Assembly: GCF_026341815.1 (NCBI RefSeq)
Contig: NZ_JAPENX010000001.1
Span: 4,650,001 to 4,714,000, forward strand
Direction: 5' to 3'
DNA from: Streptomyces sp. NBC_00572
Lineage (GTDB): Bacteria > Actinomycetota > Actinomycetes > Streptomycetales > Streptomycetaceae
Length of the DNA: 64,000 bases
The number at the start of each line of letters is the position of its first letter. The first letter of the stretch is position 1. Made by a program: the position numbers and the translations under genes. A model generated the notes under the pieces. The model saw nothing but the letters and a program-made list of their open reading frames with translations, was not told the origin of the DNA and did not search any database. Shown one piece after another: positions 1 through 8,115 of this stretch.

Positions 1-1
1 C

Positions 2-1045
2 CTGGCCGACCTCACGCCCGCCGAGCGGAAGGAGGCCGTCGCCGCGATCGGCGAGAAGCCCTTCCGCGCCAAGCAGCTGTCCACCCACTACTTCGCGCGG
101 TACGCGCACGATCCCGCCGAGTGGACGGACATTCCGGCCGCCTCGCGGGAGAAGCTGGCCGGGGAGCTGCTGCCCGATCTGATGTCCGTGGTGCGGCACA
201 TCTCGTGTGATGACGACACCACCCGTAAGACCCTGTGGCGGCTGCACGACGGCACGCTCGTCGAGTCGGTGCTCATGCGCTACCCGGACCGGGTGACGAT
301 GTGCATCTCCTCGCAGGCCGGCTGCGGGATGAACTGCCCGTTCTGTGCGACGGGGCAGGCGGGGCTCGATCGGAACCTGTCGACCGCCGAGATCGTGCAC
401 CAGATCGTGGACGGCATGCGCTCGCTGCGGGACGGGGAGGTGCCCGGGGGACCGGCGCGGCTCTCCAACATCGTGTTCATGGGCATGGGGGAGCCGCTCG
501 CGAACTACAAGCGGGTCGTCGGTTCCATTCGGCGCCTCACCGATCCCGAGCCGGACGGTCTCGGGCTCTCGCAGCGCGGGATCACCGTGTCCACCGTCGG
601 GCTCGTGCCCGCGATGCTGCGGTTCGCCGACGAGGGCTTCAAGTGCCGTCTCGCGGTCTCGCTGCACGCCCCGGACGACGAGCTGCGGGACACCCTGGTG
701 CCGGTCAACACGCGCTGGAAGGTGCGTGAGGTCCTCGACGCGGCCTGGGAGTACGCAGAGAAGTCCGGGCGCCGGATCTCCATCGAGTACGCGCTGATCC
801 GGGACATCAACGACCAGGCGTGGCGCGGTGACCTGCTGGGCCGGCTGCTCAAGGGGCGTCGGGTCCACGTCAACCTGATCCCGCTGAACCCGACGCCGGG
901 TTCGAAGTGGACGGCGTCGCGTCCGGAGGACGAGAAGGCCTTCGTCGAGGCCATCGCCCGCCACGGCGTGCCGGTGACCGTGCGGGACACCCGAGGTCAG
1001 GAGATCGACGGTGCCTGTGGACAGCTGGCCGCCGCCGAGCGCTGA
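2..1045 (+). CDS. rlmN: 23S rRNA (adenine-2503-C2)-methyltransferase RlmN, 5' truncated by window edge
   Basis: Radical-SAM enzyme that methylates C2 of A2503 in 23S rRNA (in some bacteria also A37 of tRNA). The open frame runs in from the window edge and 347 residues are visible. The family is usually about 350-380 residues, so only a short N-terminal piece is missing. The radical-SAM cluster motif C-x3-C-x2-C is seen as CGMNCPFC at visible residues 108-115, and the conserved C-terminal methyl-accepting cysteine lies in IDGACGQL near the end. The downstream gene belongs to a separate riboswitch-controlled unit. An internal ATG at 182 gives a shorter frame but would remove conserved N-terminal sequence, so it is not the start. 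Confidence 0.95.
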   Translation: MADLTPAERKEAVAAIGEKPFRAKQLSTHYFARYAHDPAEWTDIPAASREKLAGELLPDLMSVVRHISCDDDTTRKTLWRLHDGTLVESVLMRYPDRVTMCISSQAGCGMNCPFCATGQAGLDRNLSTAEIVHQIVDGMRSLRDGEVPGGPARLSNIVFMGMGEPLANYKRVVGSIRRLTDPEPDGLGLSQRGITVSTVGLVPAMLRFADEGFKCRLAVSLHAPDDELRDTLVPVNTRWKVREVLDAAWEYAEKSGRRISIEYALIRDINDQAWRGDLLGRLLKGRRVHVNLIPLNPTPGSKWTASRPEDEKAFVEAIARHGVPVTVRDTRGQEIDGACGQLAAAER

Positions 1046-1081
1046 CCTTGTAGTCTGAGCTCGAACACATCTCCATATTCC

Positions 1082-1176
1082 GACAGGGGAGCGCCACAGC
1101 GCTGAGAGTGCGGTCACCGTAGGACCGCAGACCCTCTGAACCTTGCCCAGGTCATTCTGGGTAGGAAGTTCGGTCG
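1082..1176 (+). ncRNA. TPP riboswitch (THI element) upstream of thiBPQ
   Basis: The leader contains the hallmark THI-box blocks in order: GGGGAGC at 1086, GCTGAGAGTGCGG near 1101, an accessory hairpin CGGTC...GACCGC, then CAGACCCTCTGAACC near 1127 and the closing TGGGTAGGAAG block near 1158. These match the established TPP aptamer layout. The next gene encodes a thiamine-binding lipoprotein, consistent with TPP-responsive repression of thiamine uptake. The aptamer ends about 90 bases before the thiB start. Confidence 0.9.
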
Positions 1177-1193
1177 TTAACTCAAGCTGTTGC

Positions 1194-1231
1194 GCCCTGC
1201 CCGCGTCCGGTTCGCCGGTCGTGGGCAGGGC
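1194..1231 (+). promoter_or_regulatory. Hairpin between TPP aptamer and thiB, possible expression platform
   Basis: A 9-bp perfect stem (GCCCTGCCC at 1194-1202 with GGGCAGGGC at 1223-1231) lies after the aptamer and before the AGGAGG of thiB at about 1256. No U-run follows, so a classical terminator is not obvious. It may be the switching element or an independent stem. Inferred from sequence only. Confidence 0.4.
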
Positions 1232-1267
1232 CGCGTCTCTTCCTGGTCATACCCAGGAGGAATCTCA

Positions 1268-2377
1268 GTGAGCACCAATCCGGTGAGCATCAAGAAGGCC
1301 GCTGCCGCCGCGCTCGTCGCGGCGCTGGGCGTCACCACCCTTGCCGCCTGCGGCACGGAGGACGTCCGGGACGCCGCGGGCAAGTCCGGCGCGCCCGCGC
1401 CGAAGACCGTGACCCTCGTGAGTCACGACTCGTTCAACGCCTCCAAGGAGGTGCTGGCCGAGTTCACGAAGCAGACCGGCTTCACCGTGAAGGTGCTGAA
1501 GAGCGGTGACGCCGGCGAGGCCGTCAACAAGGAGATCCTGACCAAGGGGTCCCCGCAGGGCGATGTCTTCTTCGGCGTCGACAACACGCTGCTGTCCCGC
1601 GCCCTCGACAACGGGATCTTCGTGCCGTACGCGGCGAAGGGCCTGGACCGGGTTCCGGCCGAGTACCAGCTCGACAAGGAGCAGCGGGTCACGCCGATCG
1701 ACTCCGGTGACATCTGCGTCAACTACGACAAGAAGTACTTCGCCGACAAGAAGCTGGCGCCGCCGGTGACCTTCGACGACCTGGCGAAGCCCGCGTACAG
1801 GAACCTGCTCGTCGTCGAGAACCCGGAGCGGTCCTCCCCGGGTCTCGGCTTCCTGCTCGGTACGGCGGCGAAGTTCGGCGACGACGGCTGGCAGGGCTAC
1901 TGGTCGAAGCTGAAGGCGAACGGTGTGAAGACCGTCGACAGCTGGGAGCTCGCCTACAACCAGGAGTTCTCCGGCTCGGCCGGCGGCAAGCAGGCCAAGG
2001 GCGACCGGCCGCTCGTCGTGTCGTACGCCTCCAGCCCGCCGGTCGAGGTGCTCTACGGCGAGCCGCAGCCGAAGGTGGCGCCCACCGGGGTGTCCACCGG
2101 GACCTGCTTCCGGCAGACGGAGTTCGCGGGTCTGCTGAACGGGGCGAAGAACCCCGAGGGCGGCAAGGCGCTGATCGACTTCCTGATCTCGAAGAAGTTC
2201 CAGGAGGACATGCCGCTCCAGATGTTCGTCAACCCGGTGGCGAAGGACGCGGCCCTGCCCGAGCTCTTCACCAAGCACGGCGTGGTCGTCGACAAGCCGG
2301 AGACCATGGCGCCCGAGAAGATCGCCGAGAAGCGTGACCCGTGGATCCAGCAGTGGTCGTCGCTCGTTCTGAAGTAG
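1268..2377 (+). CDS. thiB: Thiamine ABC transporter substrate-binding lipoprotein ThiB
   Basis: Extracellular binding protein that captures thiamine or TPP and delivers it to ThiP/ThiQ. The GTG at 1268 was chosen because AGGAGG lies 7 bases upstream and the product then starts with a lipoprotein signal: KK, a hydrophobic stretch, and LAAC with the lipidated Cys at residue 28. The 369-residue length fits family-1/ThiB binding proteins. The body has TLVSHDSFN near residue 55 and a C-terminal RDPWIQQW, as in thiamine-binding ThiB homologues. It is first gene of thiBPQ, behind a TPP riboswitch, and its end overlaps the thiP start by tens of bases. Confidence 0.93.
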   Translation: MSTNPVSIKKAAAAALVAALGVTTLAACGTEDVRDAAGKSGAPAPKTVTLVSHDSFNASKEVLAEFTKQTGFTVKVLKSGDAGEAVNKEILTKGSPQGDVFFGVDNTLLSRALDNGIFVPYAAKGLDRVPAEYQLDKEQRVTPIDSGDICVNYDKKYFADKKLAPPVTFDDLAKPAYRNLLVVENPERSSPGLGFLLGTAAKFGDDGWQGYWSKLKANGVKTVDSWELAYNQEFSGSAGGKQAKGDRPLVVSYASSPPVEVLYGEPQPKVAPTGVSTGTCFRQTEFAGLLNGAKNPEGGKALIDFLISKKFQEDMPLQMFVNPVAKDAALPELFTKHGVVVDKPETMAPEKIAEKRDPWIQQWSSLVLK

Positions 2378-4029
2378 TCCCCGACCGCAGGGGAAGTGCG
2401 GCGCGGCTCGGCCTGATGGTCGTGCCCGTCGCCTTCTTCGCGCTCTTCTTCGCCTGGCCCGTCGTCTCGATCGTCGAGCGCGGGCTGCGGGTCGACGGGG
2501 CGTGGCAGTTCGGCCGGTTCGGCGAGACGCTGAGCCGGCCGGAGATCCTGGACGTCCTGTCGTTCACCTTCTGGCAGGCGCTCGCCTCCACCGGGCTGAC
2601 CCTGTTGGCCGCCCTGCCCGGGGCGTACGTCTTCGCGCGCTTCGACTTCCGCGGCAAGGGGTTGCTGCGGGCCGTCGTCACCGTGCCCTTCGTGATGCCG
2701 ACCGTCATGGTCGGTACGGCGTTCCTCGCGCTGGTCGGGCGCGGCGGGCTGCTCGACGAGCTGTGGGGCCTGCGGCTCGACAGCACGGTCTGGGCGATCC
2801 TGATCGCCCATGTGTTCTTCAACTACGCGGTCGTCGTGCGGACCGTCGGAGGCCTGTGGGCGCAGCTCGACCCGCGCCAGGAGGAGGCCGCCCGGGTCCT
2901 CGGCGCGTCCCGGTGGAGGGCGTGGCGGACCGTGACGCTTCCGGCGCTCGCCCCGTCCGTCGCCGCGGCCGCGCTGATGGTGTTCCTCTTCACCGCGAGC
3001 TCCTTCGCCGTCGTCCAGATCCTCGGCGGATCCACGTACTCCACTCTGGAGACGGAGATCTACCGGCAGACCGTGGTCCGCTTCGATCTGACGACGGCGG
3101 CCGTCCTCACGATGGTGCAGTTCTTCGCGGTCGGCGTCGTCCTCGCCGTGCACGCCCGGATCGTGCGCCGTCGGGAGACCGCGCTGAAGCTGGTCGCGCC
3201 CGAGCACACCGCGCGCAGGCCCCGGGGCCTCGGCCAGTGGGCGCTGTTCGCGGGTGTCCTGCTGTCGGTCGCCCTGCTGATCGTGCTGCCGCTCGGGGTG
3301 CTCGTCGAGCGGTCCTTCGCCACCTCTCACGGATACGGGCTCGACTACTACCGGGCGCTGCAGACCCCGGATCCCTCCGGCACCTTCCTCGTGCCGCTGC
3401 TCGACACGATTGGGAACTCGCTCCGGTACGCCGTCGTCGCCACCCTCATCGCCCTCGTCATCGGCGGACTCGCGGCGGCCGCGCTGACCCGGCGTGCCGG
3501 GCGGCTCGTGCGGGGCTTCGACGCGCTGCTCATGCTGCCGCTCGGGGTGTCGGCGGTGACCGTCGGCTTCGGGTTCCTCATCACGCTCGACGAGCCGCCG
3601 TTCGACCTGCGGGCCAGCTGGATCCTCGTACCCCTCGCGCAGGCGCTGGTCGGCGTGCCCTTCGTCGTCCGGACGATGCTGCCGGTGCTGCGGGCGGTGG
3701 ACGAGCGGCTGCGGGAGGCGGCGGCGGTGCTCGGTGCCTCGCCGTGGCGGGCCTGGCGGGAGGTGGACCTGCCGCTGGTGCGGCGGGCGCTGCTGATCGC
3801 CGCCGGGTTCGCGTTCGCCGTGTCGCTCGGCGAGTTCGGTGCGACGGTCTTCATCGCCCGGCCCGACACTCCGACGCTGACCGTGGCGGTGGCCCGGCTC
3901 CTCGGCCGGCCCGGCGAACTCAACTACGGCCAGGCGATGGCCCTCTCGACGATTCTCATGGTGGTGTGCGCGGTGTCCCTGCTGCTGCTCGAACGGCTTC
4001 GGACCGAACGCACCTCGGGGGAGTTTTGA
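2341..4029 (+). CDS. thiP: Thiamine ABC transporter permease ThiP (two-domain)
   Basis: Inner-membrane permease with two fused binding-protein-dependent transport domains, about 12 predicted membrane segments over 562 residues. Each half carries an EAA loop that docks on the ATPase: EEAARVLGASRWRAW at residues about 181-195 and REAAAVLGASPWRAW at about 458-472. Fused double permeases are typical of ThiP and of iron FbpB-like systems; the riboswitch and ThiB neighbour favour thiamine. The GTG at 2341 lies inside thiB; another GTG at 2353 is equally possible. Its TGA overlaps the thiQ ATG by one base, indicating translational coupling. Confidence 0.92.
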   Translation: MDPAVVVARSEVVPDRRGSAARLGLMVVPVAFFALFFAWPVVSIVERGLRVDGAWQFGRFGETLSRPEILDVLSFTFWQALASTGLTLLAALPGAYVFARFDFRGKGLLRAVVTVPFVMPTVMVGTAFLALVGRGGLLDELWGLRLDSTVWAILIAHVFFNYAVVVRTVGGLWAQLDPRQEEAARVLGASRWRAWRTVTLPALAPSVAAAALMVFLFTASSFAVVQILGGSTYSTLETEIYRQTVVRFDLTTAAVLTMVQFFAVGVVLAVHARIVRRRETALKLVAPEHTARRPRGLGQWALFAGVLLSVALLIVLPLGVLVERSFATSHGYGLDYYRALQTPDPSGTFLVPLLDTIGNSLRYAVVATLIALVIGGLAAAALTRRAGRLVRGFDALLMLPLGVSAVTVGFGFLITLDEPPFDLRASWILVPLAQALVGVPFVVRTMLPVLRAVDERLREAAAVLGASPWRAWREVDLPLVRRALLIAAGFAFAVSLGEFGATVFIARPDTPTLTVAVARLLGRPGELNYGQAMALSTILMVVCAVSLLLLERLRTERTSGEF

Positions 4030-5057
4030 TGCTGAGACTCGACGGGGCGACCGTACGGTTCGGGGCGCGGGCTGTCCTCGACGCCGTGGACCTCGACGTC
4101 GCCGACCACGAGATCGTGTGTGTGCTCGGGCCCAGCGGCAGCGGCAAGTCCACGCTGCTGCGGGCCGTCGCCGGACTCCAGGCCCTGGACGGCGGGCGGG
4201 TGCTGCTCGGCGGCGCCGACCAGCGCGGGGTGCCGGTGCACCGGCGGGGCGTCGGCCTGATGTTCCAGGACCATCAGCTGTTCCCGCAGCGGGACGTCGG
4301 CGGCAACGTGGCCTTCGGGCTGCGGATGCGCGGGGCCGGGAAGGCCGAGCAGGCCGGGCGGGTGAGGGAGCTGCTCGACCTCGTCGGTCTGCCCGGCGCC
4401 GAGCGGCGGTCCGTCGCCGCGCTCTCCGGCGGCGAACAGCAGCGGGTGGCGCTGGCCCGGGCCCTGGCGCCCCGGCCCCGGCTGCTCATGCTCGACGAAC
4501 CCCTCGGCCAGCTCGACCGGGGGCTGCGGGAGCGGCTCGTCGTGGAGTTGCGGCAGCTCTTCGAGAGCCTCGGGACGACGGTCCTCGCCGTGACCCACGA
4601 TCAGGGCGAGGCGTTCGCGCTCGCCGACCGGGTCGTGGTCATGCGGGACGGCCGCATCGCCCAGTCGGGTGCCCCCGTCGACGTGTGGTCGCGGCCGGCC
4701 TCCGAGTTCGTGGCCCGCTTCCTGGGCTTCGACAACGTGGTGGCGGCGCTGGTGACCGGACCGGTCGCGGACACCGTGTGGGGGAAGGTCCCGGTGCCGG
4801 AAGGCTCGCCGCAGGGCGAGCGCCGGCTCCTCGTCCGGCCCGGCGGGGTGCGGCTGGTACCCGTGGAGGAAGGGCCGGCGTGGACGGTCGAGTCCCGGAC
4901 CTTCCGGGGCAGCCATGTGGCCGTACGGCTCCGCCCGACGGACGGACCGCCACTGGACGCGGAGCTTCCGCTGCGGGAGGTGCCGGGGGAGGACGCCGAG
5001 GTGGGGGTGGAGTTCCGAGCGGAGGACGTGGTGGTGCTCGGCGACGACATTCCGTAG
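4029..5057 (+). CDS. thiQ: Thiamine ABC transporter ATP-binding protein ThiQ
   Basis: Cytoplasmic ATPase that powers ThiBP. Walker A GPSGSGKST is at residues 34-42, the signature LSGGEQQR at about 136-143, Walker B LLMLDEP at about 156-162 and the switch histidine in VTHDQ. It is 342 residues long; the tail beyond about residue 240 looks like a TOBE-like regulatory domain (LLVRPGGVRLVP). ATG 4029 overlaps the thiP stop in TGATG and follows GGGGAG, so the start is well supported. Some FbpC-type iron ATPases look similar; the riboswitch decides for thiamine. Confidence 0.92.
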   Translation: MLRLDGATVRFGARAVLDAVDLDVADHEIVCVLGPSGSGKSTLLRAVAGLQALDGGRVLLGGADQRGVPVHRRGVGLMFQDHQLFPQRDVGGNVAFGLRMRGAGKAEQAGRVRELLDLVGLPGAERRSVAALSGGEQQRVALARALAPRPRLLMLDEPLGQLDRGLRERLVVELRQLFESLGTTVLAVTHDQGEAFALADRVVVMRDGRIAQSGAPVDVWSRPASEFVARFLGFDNVVAALVTGPVADTVWGKVPVPEGSPQGERRLLVRPGGVRLVPVEEGPAWTVESRTFRGSHVAVRLRPTDGPPLDAELPLREVPGEDAEVGVEFRAEDVVVLGDDIP

Positions 5058-5171
5058 AGACACGTCGTGGTGGGTGCGATGAGTTTTCCCCTCCGGGGGA
5101 GTCTCCTTGGTGTTGTTCTGTTCCGGCGTCGTCGTCCCGGCGCCTTTCGTCGAACGCACAGGAGGAAAGTC

Positions 5172-5819
5172 ATGGGCCAGCTGCTCAAAGTCCAGAATTT
5201 CATGGTCTCGTCCGACGGTTTCGGTACCGGTGAGGGCCAGAGCCTGGAGCACCCCTTCGGGCACGCGGATCCCGGGGCGATGTTCTCCTGGGCGGGTGCC
5301 ACGGCGAGCTGGCCCAACCGCACCGACCCCGGGGGCAGTCGAGGCCTCGACGACTACCTCACGCGGGACTTCTCCCACAACATCGGTGCCGAGATCATGG
5401 GCCGCAACAAGTTCGGGCCCCAGCGCGGGCCCTGGGAAGACTACGCATGGCAGGGCTGGTGGGGTGGCGAGCCGCCGTTCCACACGCCGGTGTTCGTGCT
5501 GACCCACCACCCGCGTCCCTCGTTCACGCTCTCCGACACGACGTTCCACTTCGTCGACGCCGACCCGGCGACGGTCCTGGCGCAGGCGCGGGAGGCGGCC
5601 GACGGCAAGGACGTCCGGCTCGGCGGCGGGGCGACCGTCATCCGTGAGTTCCTCGACGCCGATCTCGTCGACACCCTGCACGTCGCGGTCGCGCCGGTGA
5701 AGCTCGGAGCCGGGGTACGGCTCTGGGACTCGCCCGACGAGCTGCTCGACCGCTTCCACTGCGACGTCGTGCCCAGTCCGAGCGGTGACGTGACGCACCA
5801 CCTCTTCTGGCGGAAGTGA
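5172..5819 (+). CDS. Dihydrofolate reductase family protein (RibD C-terminal fold)
   Basis: A 215-residue protein of the RibD C-terminal/DHFR-like reductase superfamily. It shows FMVSSDGFGTG at the N terminus, EIMGRNKFGP near residue 77, and the late nucleotide-binding segment VRLGGGATVIREFLDADLVDTL followed by LGAGVRLW. These are stand-alone NAD(P)H reductases of mostly unknown substrate in actinobacteria. The ATG at 5172 was chosen because AGGAGGAAAG precedes it; an upstream GTG extends the frame without an RBS. It lies 114 bases after thiQ and convergent with the next gene. Substrate not predictable. Confidence 0.85.
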   Translation: MGQLLKVQNFMVSSDGFGTGEGQSLEHPFGHADPGAMFSWAGATASWPNRTDPGGSRGLDDYLTRDFSHNIGAEIMGRNKFGPQRGPWEDYAWQGWWGGEPPFHTPVFVLTHHPRPSFTLSDTTFHFVDADPATVLAQAREAADGKDVRLGGGATVIREFLDADLVDTLHVAVAPVKLGAGVRLWDSPDELLDRFHCDVVPSPSGDVTHHLFWRK

Positions 5820-5832
5820 CCCGGGGGCGTTT

Positions 5833-6819
5833 CTAGCAGCGGTCGCAGGTCTTGAAGGCCGATCGCTGGTGGAGGAGCGTCGCGCGGCCCAGGGCGAGTC
5901 CGTAGCAGGAGAAGCCGCCGTAGGCGACGACGAACACCCAGGGGGCGTGGTCGGCGAGGCCAGGGTTGATCGCCCCCGCCCAGGCCAGTACGCCGGTCAC
6001 GGCCAGGAAGGCCCCGAACGGGGCGAGCGCGCCGGCCCCGGCCCAGCCGAGCGCGAGCAGCGGCAGCCGGGGCAGCCGCCGCCCCCAGGGGCGGGTCAGG
6101 GCGAGCGCGAGGAGCATGCCGAGGACGGCGAGGACCGCGGTGATGTCGACTCCGTGGTCGTACAGCCATAGGCCCAGGTCGCTGGTGTACTTCGGGTCGG
6201 CGCCGGGGCGGCCGGTGCCGGTGAAACCGGGGGTGATGCCGAACGCCCAGGCCGTCTTCAGGGCGGCGTAGGGGAAGAGGGCGGCGACGGCGACCAGGCC
6301 GGCGCGGGTGCCGCTCGCTTGTGCCGCCGGTACGGGGGCGCGTCCGCCGCAGTGGAGGCAGGTGCCGCGCGCCCTTCGGCGGTGGGCGAGGGCCGCGTAC
6401 CCCCACAGGACCGCGCCGAGGACGGCGACACTCTGGTTGGCCAGGGCCGCCCAGTCGATCGGCGGCTGGTTGCGGGACAGGAAGAACAGCAGGTGGACCG
6501 GGCTGAGGAGGGCCCCGAAGCCCGAGGTCAGACAGAGCGCGACGACCGCCCACGCCGCCGTGGACAGCCACCTCGCGTCGGGGCGGTGGATCAGGGCGTA
6601 CGCGAGGACGGCGGTGGTCCCGTACAGCGCCGCCGCGGCCGCTTCGGCGGCCGTGCCCGTCCCCTTGGCGAGGAGCGCGTAGCCGAACGCGGGCCCGGTG
6701 AGGGCGGCGAGGGCCGCGCCCGTGGCGTACAGCAGCGACCAGAGGAGGGCGGCGTGAGCCGCCCAGGAGGGTCGGTCGGCCCAGGACGGCCGGCCGGCCG
6801 GGAGTGTCTTCGGCGTCAT
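5833..6819 (-). CDS. Multispanning membrane protein of unknown function
   Basis: A 328-residue hydrophobic protein with about eight to nine predicted membrane segments, for example LWSLLYATGAALAAL, VALCLTSGFGALLS and GMLLALALTRPWG. Between segments it has CLHCGG (two Cys, near residue 162) and it ends in CDRC, so cysteine pairs may bind metal or form a disulfide. The ATG at 6819 was chosen because GGGAGG lies about 10 bases upstream. No family is recognised with confidence. It is convergent with the reductase gene, leaving only about 13 bases between stops. Confidence 0.75.
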   Translation of the reverse strand: MTPKTLPAGRPSWADRPSWAAHAALLWSLLYATGAALAALTGPAFGYALLAKGTGTAAEAAAAALYGTTAVLAYALIHRPDARWLSTAAWAVVALCLTSGFGALLSPVHLLFFLSRNQPPIDWAALANQSVAVLGAVLWGYAALAHRRRARGTCLHCGGRAPVPAAQASGTRAGLVAVAALFPYAALKTAWAFGITPGFTGTGRPGADPKYTSDLGLWLYDHGVDITAVLAVLGMLLALALTRPWGRRLPRLPLLALGWAGAGALAPFGAFLAVTGVLAWAGAINPGLADHAPWVFVVAYGGFSCYGLALGRATLLHQRSAFKTCDRC

Positions 6820-6910
6820 GGCCCGAGCCTCCCGGGGCGGGCCCCGCCGCACGTCGGTCCGTGGTCGCGTCCCGCTCCGCCGTGCGGGGGAGGAGGTTGA
6901 ACCGCCGGTG

Positions 6911-8050
6911 CTACTCCTTCGCCAGCCGTTGCAGCGCGTCCGGGGCCTCGTCGATCGAGTCGACGAGGGCGATGCGGGCCGCCATCGGGCGGCCCGCCGA
7001 CAGGCTTTCCAGGAGGGGCCAGGCCGGGAGGCGTTGCGTCCAGTGGGCGCGGTCCACCAGGACCATCGGGGTCGGCGCGCCCAGGGAGGCGTAGTAGTTC
7101 GGGGTCGCGTTGTCGAAGATCTCCTGGACGGTGCCCGCCGCACCCGGCAGGAAGACGACGCCCGCCGTGGAGCGGGAGAGGAGGCCGTCCTCCCTCGTGG
7201 CGTTGGCGAAGTACTTGCCGATGTGGCCCGCGAAGGCGTTCGGCGGTTCGTGGCCGTAGAACCAGGTGGGGATGCCGACCGAGTCGCCGCCGTGCGGCAG
7301 ACGGGCCCGTACGGTGAAGGCCGCGCGGGCCCAGTCCGTCACCGACGGTTCGAACGACGGGACCTCGGCGAGCAGGGCGAGCGCCTCGGTCAGGGCTTCG
7401 TCGGGCAGCGGCGCCGTGTACGCGCCGAGGTTCGCGGCCTCCATCGCCCCCGGGCCGCCGCCGGTCGCCACGGTGAGACCGGCCCGCGCCAGCGATCTGC
7501 CGAGCCTGGCGGCTCCCGCGTACGCCTCGGTGCCCCGGCCCATCGCGTGGCCGCCCATCACGCCGACGACCCGGGCGCCGTCGAGGTGTTCGTCGAGCGC
7601 GTCGGAGACGGCGTCGTCGTGGAGCGAGCGGAGCATCGAGGCGAGGATGTCGCCGTCGGCCCGTGTCCGGCCGAACCACTCGTACGCCAGGGCGTCCGGC
7701 GTTCCCTCGTACCCCGTGTCGGAGATCCCGTCGAACAGTTCCTCGGGGGAGTAGAGCGTCGCCCGGTACGGGTCGAAGGGCAGGTCGGGCACGGGCGGGA
7801 AGACGAGCGCCCCGTCGGCACGGACCTTGGCGGCGGCCTCCGGCTGCATGGCGCAGCCGAGGAAGACGGCGTCGGCGGTGACCGCGGTGAGCAGGGCGAA
7901 GGTCCGGTCGGTGAGGTCGACCGACTGCACGCGGTGCCCGGCGAGTGAACCGGGCCGGGCGACCGCCTCGTCGAACTCGTCGAGCGTGTGGATCTCGCGC
8001 CCGTGCCCGCGCGGTCCGGGCGGCCGGTGTGCCGGAGGAAGCGTCGCCAT
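6911..8050 (-). CDS. LOG/TIGR00730-like Rossmann-fold protein
   Basis: 379 residues with the lysine-decarboxylase-like (LOG) signature split over the protein: VVGVMGGHAMGRGTEAY near residue 150, then the nucleotide-binding VATGGGPGAMEAAN near residue 183, and late VFLPGAAGTVQEIFDNA, the counterpart of PGGxGTxxE. Short LOG proteins release cytokinin bases from nucleotides; this longer form carries an extra N-terminal domain of about 130 residues and its substrate is unknown. ATG 8050 is the first good start. It is transcribed away from an ABC exporter operon, with a hairpin between them. Confidence 0.8.
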   Translation of the reverse strand: MATLPPAHRPPGPRGHGREIHTLDEFDEAVARPGSLAGHRVQSVDLTDRTFALLTAVTADAVFLGCAMQPEAAAKVRADGALVFPPVPDLPFDPYRATLYSPEELFDGISDTGYEGTPDALAYEWFGRTRADGDILASMLRSLHDDAVSDALDEHLDGARVVGVMGGHAMGRGTEAYAGAARLGRSLARAGLTVATGGGPGAMEAANLGAYTAPLPDEALTEALALLAEVPSFEPSVTDWARAAFTVRARLPHGGDSVGIPTWFYGHEPPNAFAGHIGKYFANATREDGLLSRSTAGVVFLPGAAGTVQEIFDNATPNYYASLGAPTPMVLVDRAHWTQRLPAWPLLESLSAGRPMAARIALVDSIDEAPDALQRLAKE

Positions 8051-8062
8051 GGGCCCACGATA

Positions 8063-8087
8063 GGGGCGGCACCCGTGGTGCCGCCCC
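8063..8087 (-). terminator. Hairpin terminator after the ABC permease gene
   Basis: GGGGCGGCACC at 8063-8073 pairs perfectly with GGTGCCGCCCC at 8077-8087 around a 3-base loop. It lies downstream of the minus-strand permease stop at 8116 and before the next minus-strand gene at 8050. No strong U-run is present, which is common in Streptomyces. Confidence 0.6.
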
Positions 8088-8115
8088 CTTGGAGCGTGTG
8101 CGGCCGCGCCGTCGC

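Noticed and set aside
3924..5801. 625-residue minus-strand open frame
   Set aside because: Antisense shadow of thiQ and the reductase gene; composition typical of GC-driven open frames.
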